The notes under the pieces are model-generated. The model was not told the DNA's origin. It was given only the letters and a program-made list of their open reading frames with translations, and did not search any database. From NCBI GenBank assembly GCA_041890495.1, contig CP169086.1, positions 4,154,001 to 4,218,000 on the forward strand: a DNA stretch of 64,000 nucleotides, in the 5' to 3' direction. Both the position numbers and the translations under genes were made by a program. Positions 29,904-39,406 of the stretch are shown piece after piece (position 1 is the stretch's first letter; each line of letters begins with the position of its first letter). This DNA is from Escherichia boydii. GTDB taxonomy: Bacteria; Pseudomonadota; Gammaproteobacteria; Enterobacterales; Enterobacteriaceae.

Positions 29904-30698
29904 ATGGAGTACAGGATGTTTGATATCGGCGTTAATTTGACCAGTTCGCAATTTGCGAAAGACCGTGATGATGTTGTAGCGCGCGCTTTAGCCGCCGGGG
30001 TGAAAGGGCTATTGCTGACGGGCACCAACCTGCATGAGAGCGAGCAGGCGCAGCAGCTGGCGCAACGCTACGAACGCTGCTGGTCTACCGCTGGCGTGCA
30101 TCCTCACGACAGTAACCAGTGGACCGCGGAAAGTGGCGACATCCTGTACAGGCTGGCGAAGACGCCAGCCGTTGTGGCGATTGGCGAATGTGGCCTCGAT
30201 TTCAACCGCAACTTTTCCACGCCTGAAGAGCAGGAAAAGGCGTTCACAGCTCAGCTTGCGCTGGCGGCAGAGCTTGCAATGCCCGTATTTATGCACTGCC
30301 GCGACGCGCATGAGCGTTTTCTGACTCTGCTTGATCCGTGGCTGGAGAAGCTGCCCGGTGCGGTACTGCACTGCTTCACCGGTTCACGTCACGAAGCGCT
30401 GGACTGCCTGAAGCGAGGGCTTTATCTGGGTATTACCGGCTGGGTTTGCGATGAGCGTCGCGGGCTTGAACTTCGGGAGCTGTTGCCAGCGATCCCGGCA
30501 GACCGATTGCTCCTTGAAACCGATGCGCCTTATCTGCTGCCGCGCGATATGAAACCCAAACCGGCATCGCGGCGAAATGAGCCCGCGTATCTGGGACACA
30601 TTGTTGAGAGCGTTGCGAAGTGGCGCGGAGAGGATCCGCACTGGCTTTCGGCGCAGACGGATGACAACGTGCGTAATCTGTTCGGAATAAACGTTTAA
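29904..30698 (+). CDS. tatD: TatD-family 3'-5' exonuclease, sequence unlike E. coli
   Basis: A 264-residue metal-dependent nuclease with a TIM barrel, involved in DNA repair and not needed for Tat export. Metal-binding and catalytic motifs are intact: AGVHPHD, AIGECGLDFNR, MHCRDAHERF, LHCFTGS and ETDAPYLLPRD. An alternative start is the ATG at 29916 (MFDIGVNLTSS). About a quarter of the residues differ from K-12 TatD as I recall it (for example HESEQAQQLAQRYERCW instead of RESQQAQKLARQYSSCW), although neighbouring tatA and ubiB match. It is closer in character to Enterobacter- or Klebsiella-type TatD. Its stop overlaps rfaH by 4 bp. Confidence 0.93.
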   Translation: MEYRMFDIGVNLTSSQFAKDRDDVVARALAAGVKGLLLTGTNLHESEQAQQLAQRYERCWSTAGVHPHDSNQWTAESGDILYRLAKTPAVVAIGECGLDFNRNFSTPEEQEKAFTAQLALAAELAMPVFMHCRDAHERFLTLLDPWLEKLPGAVLHCFTGSRHEALDCLKRGLYLGITGWVCDERRGLELRELLPAIPADRLLLETDAPYLLPRDMKPKPASRRNEPAYLGHIVESVAKWRGEDPHWLSAQTDDNVRNLFGINV

Positions 30699-31184
30699 AG
30701 CTTGCGGAAGTCGGTGTTTTTAACGCTCTGCAGCACCTGCTTGTTTAGCAGATTAAGCAACAGCATCGAGCGCGCTTCCCCGTCCGGCTCGGCAAAAATC
30801 GCCTGCAGGCCTTCGAAAGCGCCTTCGGTAATAATCACCTTATCACCCGGATAAGGGGTTGCCGGATCGACAATGTCTTTCGGTTTATATACCGATAGCT
30901 GATGAATAACCGCCGATGGGACTATCGCTGGCGACGCGCCAAAGCGCACGAAGTGGCTGACACCGCGGGTGCGCGTGATAGACCGTGGTATGAATCACTT
31001 CTGGATCAAATTCCACAAACAGGTAGTATGGGGAACAATGGCTCACTGACTGCAGTACGTTTCCACGCACGATTTTTTCCAGGGTGATCATCGGTGCCAG
31101 GCAATTCACAGCCTGTCTTTCGAGGTGTTCCTGGGCACGTTGAAGTTGCCCGCGCTTGCAGTACAGTAAATACCAGGATTGCAT
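30695..31184 (-). pseudogene. rfaH: Transcription antiterminator RfaH, frameshifted and partly divergent
   Basis: RfaH is an NusG paralogue that binds ops elements and prevents Rho termination in LPS, capsule and F operons. The N-terminal domain starts normally (MQSWYLLYCKRGQLQRAQEH). Compensating indels near 31055 and 31035 scramble about seven codons, and a net +1 cluster at about 30968-30990 shifts the frame, so the 99-residue product stops early. The rest is readable in the next frame from about 30949 (FGASPAIVPSAV). The last 40 residues (LQAIFAEPDGE to VKNTDFRKL) differ from K-12 as I recall it. The length of 490 bp is one more than the expected 489. Confidence 0.85.
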
Positions 31185-31356
31185 AATGACTCTTATCCGT
31201 TTAATCGGGGCGCAAGGATAGCAAAAGCTTTACGCTAAGTTAATTATATTCCCGGTTGCGTTATACCGTCAGAGTTCACGCTAATTTAACAAATTTACAG
31301 CATCGCAAAGATGAACGCCGTATAATGGGCGTAGATTAAGAGGCTACAATGGACGC

Positions 31357-32841
31357 ATGAAATATAACGATTTACGCGACTTCCTGACGCTGCTTGAACA
31401 GCAGGGTGAGCTAAAACGTATCACGCTCCCGGTGGATCCGCATCTGGAAATCACTGAAATTGCTGACCGCACTTTGCGTGCCGGTGGGCCTGCGCTGTTG
31501 TTCGAAAACCCTAAAGGCTACTCAATGCCGGTGCTGTGCAACCTGTTCGGTACGCCAAAGCGCGTGGCGATGGGCATGGGGCAGGAAGATGTTTCGGCGC
31601 TGCGTGAAGTTGGTAAATTATTGGCGTTTCTGAAAGAGCCGGAGCCGCCAAAAGGTTTCCGCGACCTGTTTGATAAACTGCCGCAGTTTAAGCAAGTATT
31701 GAACATGCCGACAAAGCGGCTGCGTGGTGCGCCCTGCCAACAAAAAATCGTCTCTGGCGATGACGTCGATCTCAATCGCATTCCCATTATGACCTGCTGG
31801 CCGGAAGATGCCGCACCGCTGATTACCTGGGGGCTGACAGTGACGCGCGGCCCGCATAAAGAGCGGCAGAATCTGGGCATTTATCGCCAGCAGCTGATTG
31901 GTAAAAACAAACTGATTATGCGCTGGCTGTCGCATCGCGGCGGCGCGCTGGATTATCAGGAGTGGTGTGCGGCGCATCCGGGCGAACGTTTCCCGGTTTC
32001 TGTGGCGCTGGGTGCCGATCCTGCCACGATTCTCGGTGCAGTCACCCCCGTTCCGGATACGCTTTCAGAGTATGCGTTTGCCGGATTGCTACGCGGCACC
32101 AAAACCGAAGTAGTAAAGTGTATTTCCAATGACCTCGAAGTGCCAGCCAGTGCCGAAATCGTCCTGGAAGGGTATATCGATCCTGGTGAGATGGCGCCGG
32201 AAGGGCCGTATGGTGACCACACAGGTTACTATAATGAAGTCGATAGTTTCCCGGTGTTTACCGTGACGCATATTACCCAGCGTGAAGATGCGATTTACCA
32301 TTCCACCTATACCGGGCGTCCGCCAGATGAGCCCGCGGTACTGGGCGTGGCGTTGAACGAAGTGTTTGTACCGATTCTGCAAAAACAGTTCCCGGAAATT
32401 GTCGATTTTTACCTGCCGCCGGAAGGCTGTTCTTATCGTCTGGCGGTAGTGACGATCAAAAAACAGTACGCCGGACACGCGAAGCGCGTCATGATGGGCG
32501 TCTGGTCGTTCTTACGCCAGTTTATGTACACTAAATTTGTGATCGTTTGCGATGATGACGTCAACGCACGCGACTGGAACGATGTGATTTGGGCGATTAC
32601 CACCCGTATGGACCCGGCGCGGGATACTGTTCTGGTAGAAAATACGCCTATTGATTATCTGGATTTTGCCTCGCCTGTCTCCGGGCTGGGTTCAAAAATG
32701 GGGCTGGATGCCACGAATAAATGGCCGGGGGAAACCCAGCGTGAATGGGGACGTCCCATCAAAAAAGATCCAGATGTTGTCGCGCATATTGACGCCATCT
32801 GGGATGAACTGGCTATTTTTAACAACGGTAAAAGCGCCTGA
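31357..32841 (+). CDS. ubiD: 3-octaprenyl-4-hydroxybenzoate decarboxylase UbiD
   Basis: A prenylated-FMN-dependent decarboxylase in ubiquinone synthesis. It uses the cofactor made by UbiX. It has 494 residues from this ATG. K-12 is annotated three residues longer (MDAMKYND), and here the upstream ATGGACGC is one base short of being in frame, the last of the indel series in this patch. Family features present: LITWGLTVTRGP, EGPYGDHTGYY with catalytic Glu residues, and TNKWPGETQREWG near the end. Confidence 0.96.
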   Translation: MKYNDLRDFLTLLEQQGELKRITLPVDPHLEITEIADRTLRAGGPALLFENPKGYSMPVLCNLFGTPKRVAMGMGQEDVSALREVGKLLAFLKEPEPPKGFRDLFDKLPQFKQVLNMPTKRLRGAPCQQKIVSGDDVDLNRIPIMTCWPEDAAPLITWGLTVTRGPHKERQNLGIYRQQLIGKNKLIMRWLSHRGGALDYQEWCAAHPGERFPVSVALGADPATILGAVTPVPDTLSEYAFAGLLRGTKTEVVKCISNDLEVPASAEIVLEGYIDPGEMAPEGPYGDHTGYYNEVDSFPVFTVTHITQREDAIYHSTYTGRPPDEPAVLGVALNEVFVPILQKQFPEIVDFYLPPEGCSYRLAVVTIKKQYAGHAKRVMMGVWSFLRQFMYTKFVIVCDDDVNARDWNDVIWAITTRMDPARDTVLVENTPIDYLDFASPVSGLGSKMGLDATNKWPGETQREWGRPIKKDPDVVAHIDAIWDELAIFNNGKSA

Positions 32842-32886
32842 TGCGCGTTTGTTTTGCCCTATTTATCGATCCGACAGAGAAAGCGC

Positions 32887-33588
32887 ATGACAACCTTAAG
32901 CTGTAAAGTGACCTCGGTAGAAGCTATCACGGATACCGTATATCGTGTCCGCATCGTGCCAGACGCGGCCTTTTCTTTTCGTGCTGGTCAGTATTTGATG
33001 GTAGTGATGGATGAGCGCGACAAACGTCCGTTCTCAATGGCCTCGACGCCGGATGAAAAAGGGTTTATCGAGCTGCATATTGGCGCTTCTGAAATCAACC
33101 TTTACGCGAAAGCAGTCATGGACCGCATCCTCAAAGATCATCAAATCGTGGTCGATATTCCCCACGGAGAAGCGTGGCTGCGCGATGATGAAGAGCGTCC
33201 GATGATTTTGATTGCGGGCGGCACCGGGTTCTCTTATGCCCGCTCGATTTTGCTGACAGCGTTGGCGCGTAACCCAAACCGTGATATCACCATTTACTGG
33301 GGCGGGCGTGAAGAGCAGCATCTGTATGATCTCTGCGAGCTTGAGGCGCTTTCGTTAAAGCACCCTGGTCTGCAAGTGGTGCCGGTGGTTGAACAACCGG
33401 AAGCAGGCTGGCGTGGGCGTACTGGTACCGTGTTAACGGCGGTATTGCAGGATCATGGTACGCTGGCAGAGCATGATATCTATATTGCCGGACGTTTTGA
33501 GATGGCGAAAATTGCCCGTGACCTGTTTTGCAGTGAGCGTAATGCGCGGGAAGATCGCCTGTTTGGCGATGCGTTTGCATTTATCTGA
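32887..33588 (+). CDS. fre: NAD(P)H-flavin reductase Fre
   Basis: A 233-residue cytoplasmic reductase that gives free reduced flavin, used for example to reactivate ribonucleotide reductase and for ferric reduction. The flavin-binding motif is RPFSMAST, the NAD(P)H-binding motif is [14 protein letters not shown], and the C-terminus FGDAFAFI is typical. The ATG at 32887 ([10 protein letters not shown]) was chosen over an in-frame start 33 bp upstream, which lacks a family counterpart. It lies 45 bp after ubiD, perhaps in one transcript. Confidence 0.97.
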
Positions 33589-33592
33589 GATA

Positions 33593-33623
33593 TAAAAAAA
33601 CCCGCCCCTGACAGGCGGGAAGA
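33593..33623 (+). terminator. Stem-loop after fre
   Basis: ACCCGCCCCTGACAGGCGGG forms a GC-rich stem-loop flanked by an A-run before it and AAGAACGG after it. The A-run side would work as a terminator for transcripts from the fadA side. For fre the U-tract is weak. Confidence 0.6.
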
Positions 33624-33664
33624 ACGGCAACTAAAACTTTATTCAGTGGCATTTAGATCTATGA

Positions 33665-33867
<203 letters not shown>

Positions 33868-33870
33868 TGG

Positions 33871-35034
33871 TTAAACCCGCTCAAACACCGTCGCAATACC
33901 CTGACCCAGACCGATACACATCGTCGCCAGACCAAACTGAACGTCTTTGCGCTCCATCAGATTCAGCAGCGTGGTGCTGATACGCGCACCGGAACAACCC
34001 AGCGGATGACCCAGCGCGATCGCGCCACCATTGAGGTTGATCTTCTCGTCAATCTGCTCCATTAGCCCGAGATCTTTAATGCACGGCAGGATCTGCGCGG
34101 CAAAGGCTTCGTTCATCTCAAACACGCCGATATCGCTGGCAGAAAGCCCCGCTTTTTTCAGCGCCAGCTTTGAGGCCGGAACCGGGCCGTAACCCATAAT
34201 CGATGGGTCACAACCAACGACCGCCATCGAACGCACACGAGCGCGCGGCTTAAGACCTAATTCATGGGCGCGGCTTTCACTCATCACCAGCATGGCAGCT
34301 GCGCCATCGGAAAGTGCAGAAGATGTGCCCGCCGTTACCGTACCGTTTACTGGATCAAACGCCGGACGCAGCGTGGCGAGGGCTTCCACGGTGGTTTCCG
34401 GGCGAATCACTTCGTCGTAATTAAACTGCTTCAGGACGCCGTCGGCATCGTGACCACCGGTCGGGATGATTTCATTTTTAAATGCGCCCGACTGCGTGGC
34501 GGCCCAGGCGCGGGCGTGTGACCGCGCGGCAAAGGCATCCTGCATTTCACGGCTGATACCGTGCATACGCGCCAGCATTTCTGCCGTTAAGCCCATCATG
34601 CCCGCCGCTTTGGCGACATTGCGGCTCAGGCCGGGGTGAAAATCGACGCCGTGACTCATCGGCACATGGCCCATATGCTCCACGCCGCCAACCAGACATG
34701 CCTGCGCATCGCCAGTCATGATCATTCGTGCTGCGTCATGCAGTGCCTGCATGGATGAACCACACAAGCGATTGACGGTAACCGCCGGGACAGAGTGCGG
34801 CACTTCTGCCAGCAGCGCCGCGTTACGGGCGATGTTAAAACCCTGCTCCAGCGTCTGCTGCACACAACCCCAGTAAATATCGTCGAGGGCCGCCGCTTCC
34901 AGCGCCGGGTTACGCGCCAGCAGGCTACGCATTAAATGAGCGGAGAGATCTTCCGCACGCACGTTACGAAAAGCACCGCCCTTCGAACGGCCCATCGGGG
35001 TGCGAATTGCATCGACAATGACAACCTGTTCCAT
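33871..35034 (-). CDS. fadA: 3-ketoacyl-CoA thiolase FadA
   Basis: The beta subunit of the aerobic fatty-acid oxidation complex. It cleaves 3-ketoacyl-CoA to acetyl-CoA and a shortened acyl-CoA. It has 387 residues with the acylated Cys in VNRLCGSSMQALHDA, the GHPLGCSGAR motif with catalytic His, and the second Cys in TMCIGLGQG. It lies 9 bp downstream of fadB in the fadBA operon, under FadR control from the fadB promoter. Confidence 0.97.
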   Translation of the reverse strand: MEQVVIVDAIRTPMGRSKGGAFRNVRAEDLSAHLMRSLLARNPALEAAALDDIYWGCVQQTLEQGFNIARNAALLAEVPHSVPAVTVNRLCGSSMQALHDAARMIMTGDAQACLVGGVEHMGHVPMSHGVDFHPGLSRNVAKAAGMMGLTAEMLARMHGISREMQDAFAARSHARAWAATQSGAFKNEIIPTGGHDADGVLKQFNYDEVIRPETTVEALATLRPAFDPVNGTVTAGTSSALSDGAAAMLVMSESRAHELGLKPRARVRSMAVVGCDPSIMGYGPVPASKLALKKAGLSASDIGVFEMNEAFAAQILPCIKDLGLMEQIDEKINLNGGAIALGHPLGCSGARISTTLLNLMERKDVQFGLATMCIGLGQGIATVFERV

Positions 35035-35043
35035 TGTGACTCC

Positions 35044-37233
35044 TTAAGCCGTTTTCAGGTCGCCAACCGGACGGGCTGGCTCAACTGGTGGATAGTACGG
35101 TTCGTTATGACGCGCTTTATTACGCAGACCTTCCGGCACTTCATACAGCGGGCCGAGGTGCTGATATTGCTGTGCCATATCGAGGTATTTCGCGCTGCCG
35201 AGGGTGTCCAGCCAGCGGAACGCGCCGCCGTGGAACGGAGGGAAGCCCAGGCCGTAGACCAGCGCCATATCCGCTTCTGCCGGAGTGGCGATAATGCCTT
35301 CTTCCAGACAACGCACCACTTCGTTGACCATCGGGATCATCATGCGGGCGATAATCTCTTCTTCGCTGAAATCGCGCTTCGGCTGGCTCACTTCTACTAG
35401 CAGGTCGTCAACAGCGGCGTCTTCTTCTTTCTTCGGCTTACCTTTGCTGTCTTCTTTATAACGCCAGAAACCGAGGCCGTTCTTCTGACCAAAGCGGTTG
35501 GCATCAAACAGCGCGTCGATGGCATCGCGATAATCTTTCTGCATCCGCTGCGGGAAGCCTGCTGCCATCACCGCCTGAGCGTGATGCGCGGTGTCAATGC
35601 CCACGACATCCAGCAGATATGCCGGACCCATCGGCCAGCCAAACTGTTTTTCCATCACTTTGTCGATCTTGCGGAAATCCGCGCCGTCGCGCAGCAACTG
35701 GCTGAAACCGGCGAAATACGGGAACAGCACGCGGTTGACGAAGAAGCCGGGGCAGTCGTTAACCACAATTGGCGTTTTGCCCATCTTGCTCGCCCAGGTG
35801 ACGACTTTCGCGATGGTTTCGTCAGAGCTTTTCTCGCCGCGAATAATTTCCACCAACGGCATCCGGTGGACCGGGTTAAAGAAGTGCATCCCGCAGAAGT
35901 TTTCCGGACGTTCCAGCGCGTTGGCCAGTTCGCTGATAGGAATGGTTGAAGTGTTAGACGCCAGCACGGTATCCGGGCGTACTTTCTGCTCGGTTTCTGC
36001 CAGTACGGCTTTTTTCACTTTCGGGTTTTCGACAACCGCTTCTACCACAACATCCACGCGGTCAAACCCGGCGTAGTCGAGCGTTGGGTGGATTGTAGAG
36101 ATCACGCCAGCCAGTTTCAGACCATCGATCTTGCCGCGCTCAAGCTGCTTGTTCAGCAGTTTCGCGGCTTCGGTCATGCCGAGGGTTAACGACTTGTCGT
36201 TGATATCTTTCATGACAACCGGCACGCCTTTCCACGCAGACTGGTAAGCGATGCCGCCGCCCATAATGCCTGCGCCCAGCACAGCGGCCTGTTTCGGGGT
36301 TTCAACGTCTTTGGTGAGTTTCTTCGCTTTGCCTTTTACATATTGATCGTTAAGGAATATGCCGACCAGTGCGCGAGCTTCGTTGGTATGCGCCAGCGGG
36401 ACAAAACTTTTGTTTTCCAGGTTTAGAGCTTCTTCACGACCAAAACGGGCCGCAGCTTCAATGGTTTTTACTGCGGTGATGGGGGCCGGATAATGTTTCC
36501 CCGCCGTTTGTGCGACCATCCCTTTAGCGATGGTGAAGCTCATGGTGGCTTCAATCTTGCTCAGTTTTAGCGGTTCCAGCTTCGGCTGACGTTTCGCTTT
36601 CCAGTCGAGGTCGCCGTTAATGGCCTGGCGTAAAATCGCCATCGCCCCTTCAATCAGTTTTTCTGCTTTGACTACGCCATCCACCAGACCGATTTTCAGC
36701 GCCTGGTCCGCGCCGACATCTTTACCGGCGGCAATGATTTCCAGCGCACTGTCAGCGCCCAGCATACGTGGCATACGTACAGAACCGCCAAAGCCAGGCA
36801 TGATGCCCAGTTTGGTTTCCGGCAAACCGATGCGCAGCTCCGGCGTCGCCAGACGATAATCGGTCGCCAGCACGCATTCGCAGCCACCGCCCAGCGCATA
36901 GCCATTGACGGCAGCAATGGTTGGCACCGGCAGATCTTCCAGGCGATTAAACACGCTATTGGCAAAATGCAGCCACTGGCTTAACTGTTCTTCAGGAACG
37001 AGGAACAGGGACAAAAATTCGGTGATATCAGCACCGACGATAAAGGCTGCTTTGTTCGAACGCAGCAGCAGCCCTTTTAGATCTGATTGCTGTTCCAGCA
37101 CGCCGATGGCCTCGCCGAGGCTGGCGACGGTCGCAGTGTCGAGTTTATTAACTGAACCTGGGGCATCAAATACCAGTTCGGCAATGCCATCTTCCAGCCA
37201 GTCAAGGTACAGGGTGTCGCCTTTGTAAAGCAT
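35044..37233 (-). CDS. fadB: Fatty-acid oxidation complex alpha subunit FadB
   Basis: A 729-residue multifunctional enzyme: enoyl-CoA hydratase/isomerase (about 1-190, with NGYALGGGCECVLATD) and 3-hydroxyacyl-CoA dehydrogenase (about 310-720, NAD-binding motif AVLGAGIMGGGIAY, catalytic HFFNPVHRMPLVE). It forms an alpha2-beta2 complex with FadA. The ATG at 37233 (MLYKGDTLYL) follows a good Shine-Dalgarno (GGAG). The longer frame to 37359 runs back through the FadR site and was rejected. It is divergent from pepQ. Confidence 0.97.
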   Translation of the reverse strand: MLYKGDTLYLDWLEDGIAELVFDAPGSVNKLDTATVASLGEAIGVLEQQSDLKGLLLRSNKAAFIVGADITEFLSLFLVPEEQLSQWLHFANSVFNRLEDLPVPTIAAVNGYALGGGCECVLATDYRLATPELRIGLPETKLGIMPGFGGSVRMPRMLGADSALEIIAAGKDVGADQALKIGLVDGVVKAEKLIEGAMAILRQAINGDLDWKAKRQPKLEPLKLSKIEATMSFTIAKGMVAQTAGKHYPAPITAVKTIEAAARFGREEALNLENKSFVPLAHTNEARALVGIFLNDQYVKGKAKKLTKDVETPKQAAVLGAGIMGGGIAYQSAWKGVPVVMKDINDKSLTLGMTEAAKLLNKQLERGKIDGLKLAGVISTIHPTLDYAGFDRVDVVVEAVVENPKVKKAVLAETEQKVRPDTVLASNTSTIPISELANALERPENFCGMHFFNPVHRMPLVEIIRGEKSSDETIAKVVTWASKMGKTPIVVNDCPGFFVNRVLFPYFAGFSQLLRDGADFRKIDKVMEKQFGWPMGPAYLLDVVGIDTAHHAQAVMAAGFPQRMQKDYRDAIDALFDANRFGQKNGLGFWRYKEDSKGKPKKEEDAAVDDLLVEVSQPKRDFSEEEIIARMMIPMVNEVVRCLEEGIIATPAEADMALVYGLGFPPFHGGAFRWLDTLGSAKYLDMAQQYQHLGPLYEVPEGLRNKARHNEPYYPPVEPARPVGDLKTA

Positions 37234-37258
37234 GTCAGTCTCCTGAATCCGCAAGGTG

Positions 37259-37275
37259 ATCTGGTCGTACCAGAT
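37259..37275. promoter_or_regulatory. FadR operator of fadBA
   Basis: ATCTGGTCGTACCAGAT is a 17-bp near-perfect palindrome, matching the strong FadR site known at fadB. It lies 26 bp upstream of the fadB start. FadR represses until long-chain acyl-CoA is present. Confidence 0.92.
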
Positions 37276-37422
37276 GAGTCGAAGTGTGTATTTTGTGTTA
37301 AAAATATGCAAATAAAAGATTAAAGAAATGCCGATCTGATCACGCTCGGCAGAAATCACGCTCTGGATGAACGATGTGCTAAGATGCGGAGACTTAAGGT
37401 CAAAAAAACAGAAGGGTAAAAA

Positions 37423-38754
37423 ATGGAATCACTGGCCTCGCTCTATAAAAATCATATAGCTACCTTACAAGAACGGACTCGCGATGCGCTGGCGCGCTTC
37501 AAGCTGGATGCGTTACTTATTCACTCCGGCGAGCTGTTCAATGTTTTTCTCGACGATCATCCCTATCCGTTTAAAGTGAACCCGCAATTCAAAGCGTGGG
37601 TGCCGGTAACTCAGGTGCCAAACTGCTGGTTGCTGGTGGATGGCGTGAACAAGCCGAAACTGTGGTTTTATCTGCCGGTTGATTACTGGCACAACGTCGA
37701 ACCGCTGCCGACCTCCTTCTGGACTGAAGATGTGGAAGTGATCGCGCTGCCGAAAGCCGATGGCATTGGTAGCCTGCTGCCTGCTGCGCGCGGCAATATC
37801 GGTTATATCGGTCCGGTGCCAGAACGTGCGCTGCAACTGGGTATTGAGGCCAGCAACATCAACCCGAAAGGGGTGATCGACTACCTGCATTACTACCGCT
37901 CCTTCAAAACCGAGTACGAACTGGCCTGTATGCGTGAAGCGCAGAAAATGGCGGTCAACGGTCATCGTGCGGCAGAAGAAGCGTTCCGTTCTGGCATGAG
38001 CGAGTTCGATATCAATATTGCCTATCTGACCGCGACCGGTCATCGTGATACCGACGTACCTTACAGCAACATTGTGGCGCTCAACGAACACGCTGCGGTG
38101 CTGCATTACACCAAACTGGATCATCAGGCGCCGGAAGAGATGCGCAGCTTCCTGCTGGATGCCGGGGCCGAATATAACGGCTATGCGGCTGACCTGACCC
38201 GTACCTGGTCGGCAAAAAGCGACAACGACTACGCACAGCTGGTGAAAGACGTAAATGATGAACAACTGGCGCTGATCGCCACCATGAAAGCTGGCGTCAG
38301 CTATGTGGATTACCACATCCAGTTCCATCAGCGCATCGCCAAATTGCTGCGTAAACATCAAATCATCACCGATATGAGTGAAGAAGCGATGGTCGAAAAC
38401 GATCTCACCGGACCGTTTATGCCGCACGGTATCGGCCATCCGCTGGGCCTCCAGGTGCATGATGTCGCTGGTTTTATGCAGGATGATAGCGGTACGCATC
38501 TCGCGGCACCGGCAAAATATCCGTACCTGCGCTGCACCCGTATTCTCCAGCCAGGCATGGTGTTAACCATCGAACCGGGTATCTACTTCATCGAATCGCT
38601 GCTGGCGCCGTGGCGTGAAGGGCAGTTCAGCAAACACTTCAACTGGCAGAAAATTGAAGCACTGAAACCGTTCGGCGGCATTCGTATCGAAGACAACGTG
38701 GTGATCCACGAAAACAACGTGGAAAACATGACCCGGGATCTGAAACTGGCGTGA
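37423..38754 (+). CDS. pepQ: Xaa-Pro dipeptidase PepQ
   Basis: A 443-residue cytoplasmic prolidase of the pita-bread metallopeptidase family. It splits dipeptides with C-terminal proline and has some organophosphate triesterase activity. Metal ligands are visible in [17 protein letters not shown] (two Asp), [13 protein letters not shown] (His), TIEPGIYF (Glu) and [11 protein letters not shown] (Glu). The stop shares one base with the yigZ start. Confidence 0.96.
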
Positions 38755-39368
38755 TGGAAAGCTGGTTAATTCCTGCGGCACCGGTCACGGTCGTTGAAGA
38801 GATCAAAAAAAGCCGCTTCATTACGCTGTTGGCGCATACCGATGGCGTTGAGGCGGCGAAAGCGTTTGTTGAATCGGTGCGGGCAGAACACCCCGATGCC
38901 CGCCACCATTGCGTGGCGTGGGTGGCGGGTGCGCCGGATGATTCACAACAGCTGGGGTTCTCTGACGATGGGGAGCCGGCGGGAACGGCAGGTAAACCGA
39001 TGCTCGCCCAGCTAATGGGCAGCGGCGTCGGGGAAATTACCGCTGTGGTAGTGCGCTACTACGGCGGCATATTGCTTGGCACCGGTGGGTTAGTGAAAGC
39101 GTATGGCGGCGGCGTGAATCAGGCGCTGCGCCAGCTAACGACCCAACGCAAGACGCCATTAACCGAATATACTTTGCAATGTGAATATAGTCAGTTAACC
39201 GGCATTGAAGCGTTGCTGGGGCAGTGTGACGGCAAAATTATCAACAGTGATTATCAGGCATTCGTTCTGCTGCGGGTGGCGCTTCCGGCGGCGAAAGTGG
39301 CTGAATTTTCCGCAAAGCTGGCGGATTTTAGCCGTGGTTCATTGCAATTGTTAGCGATTGAAGAATAA
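38754..39368 (+). CDS. yigZ: IMPACT-family protein YigZ
   Basis: A 204-residue UPF0029/IMPACT-family protein. The family includes regulators of eukaryotic Gcn2 and a bacterial form that may bind nucleic acid. The function in E. coli is unknown. Conserved N-terminal domain features are KKSRFITLLAHT, DDGEPAGTAGKPML and VVRYYGGILLGTGGLVKAYG. A smaller C-terminal ferredoxin-like domain (DUF1949) follows. It is coupled to pepQ. Confidence 0.94.
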   Translation: MESWLIPAAPVTVVEEIKKSRFITLLAHTDGVEAAKAFVESVRAEHPDARHHCVAWVAGAPDDSQQLGFSDDGEPAGTAGKPMLAQLMGSGVGEITAVVVRYYGGILLGTGGLVKAYGGGVNQALRQLTTQRKTPLTEYTLQCEYSQLTGIEALLGQCDGKIINSDYQAFVLLRVALPAAKVAEFSAKLADFSRGSLQLLAIEE

Positions 39369-39406
39369 TCCCCACTTCGTTTTGCAGAACTAAGGAAGCG
39401 GCAGAG

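Noticed and set aside
29175..30698. A single 507-codon frame that looks like a TatC-TatD fusion
   Set aside because: A missing base near 29868 removes the tatC stop (EKTEE-stop). The tatD ribosome site and ATG at 29904 follow normally. The fusion is a by-product of the indel.
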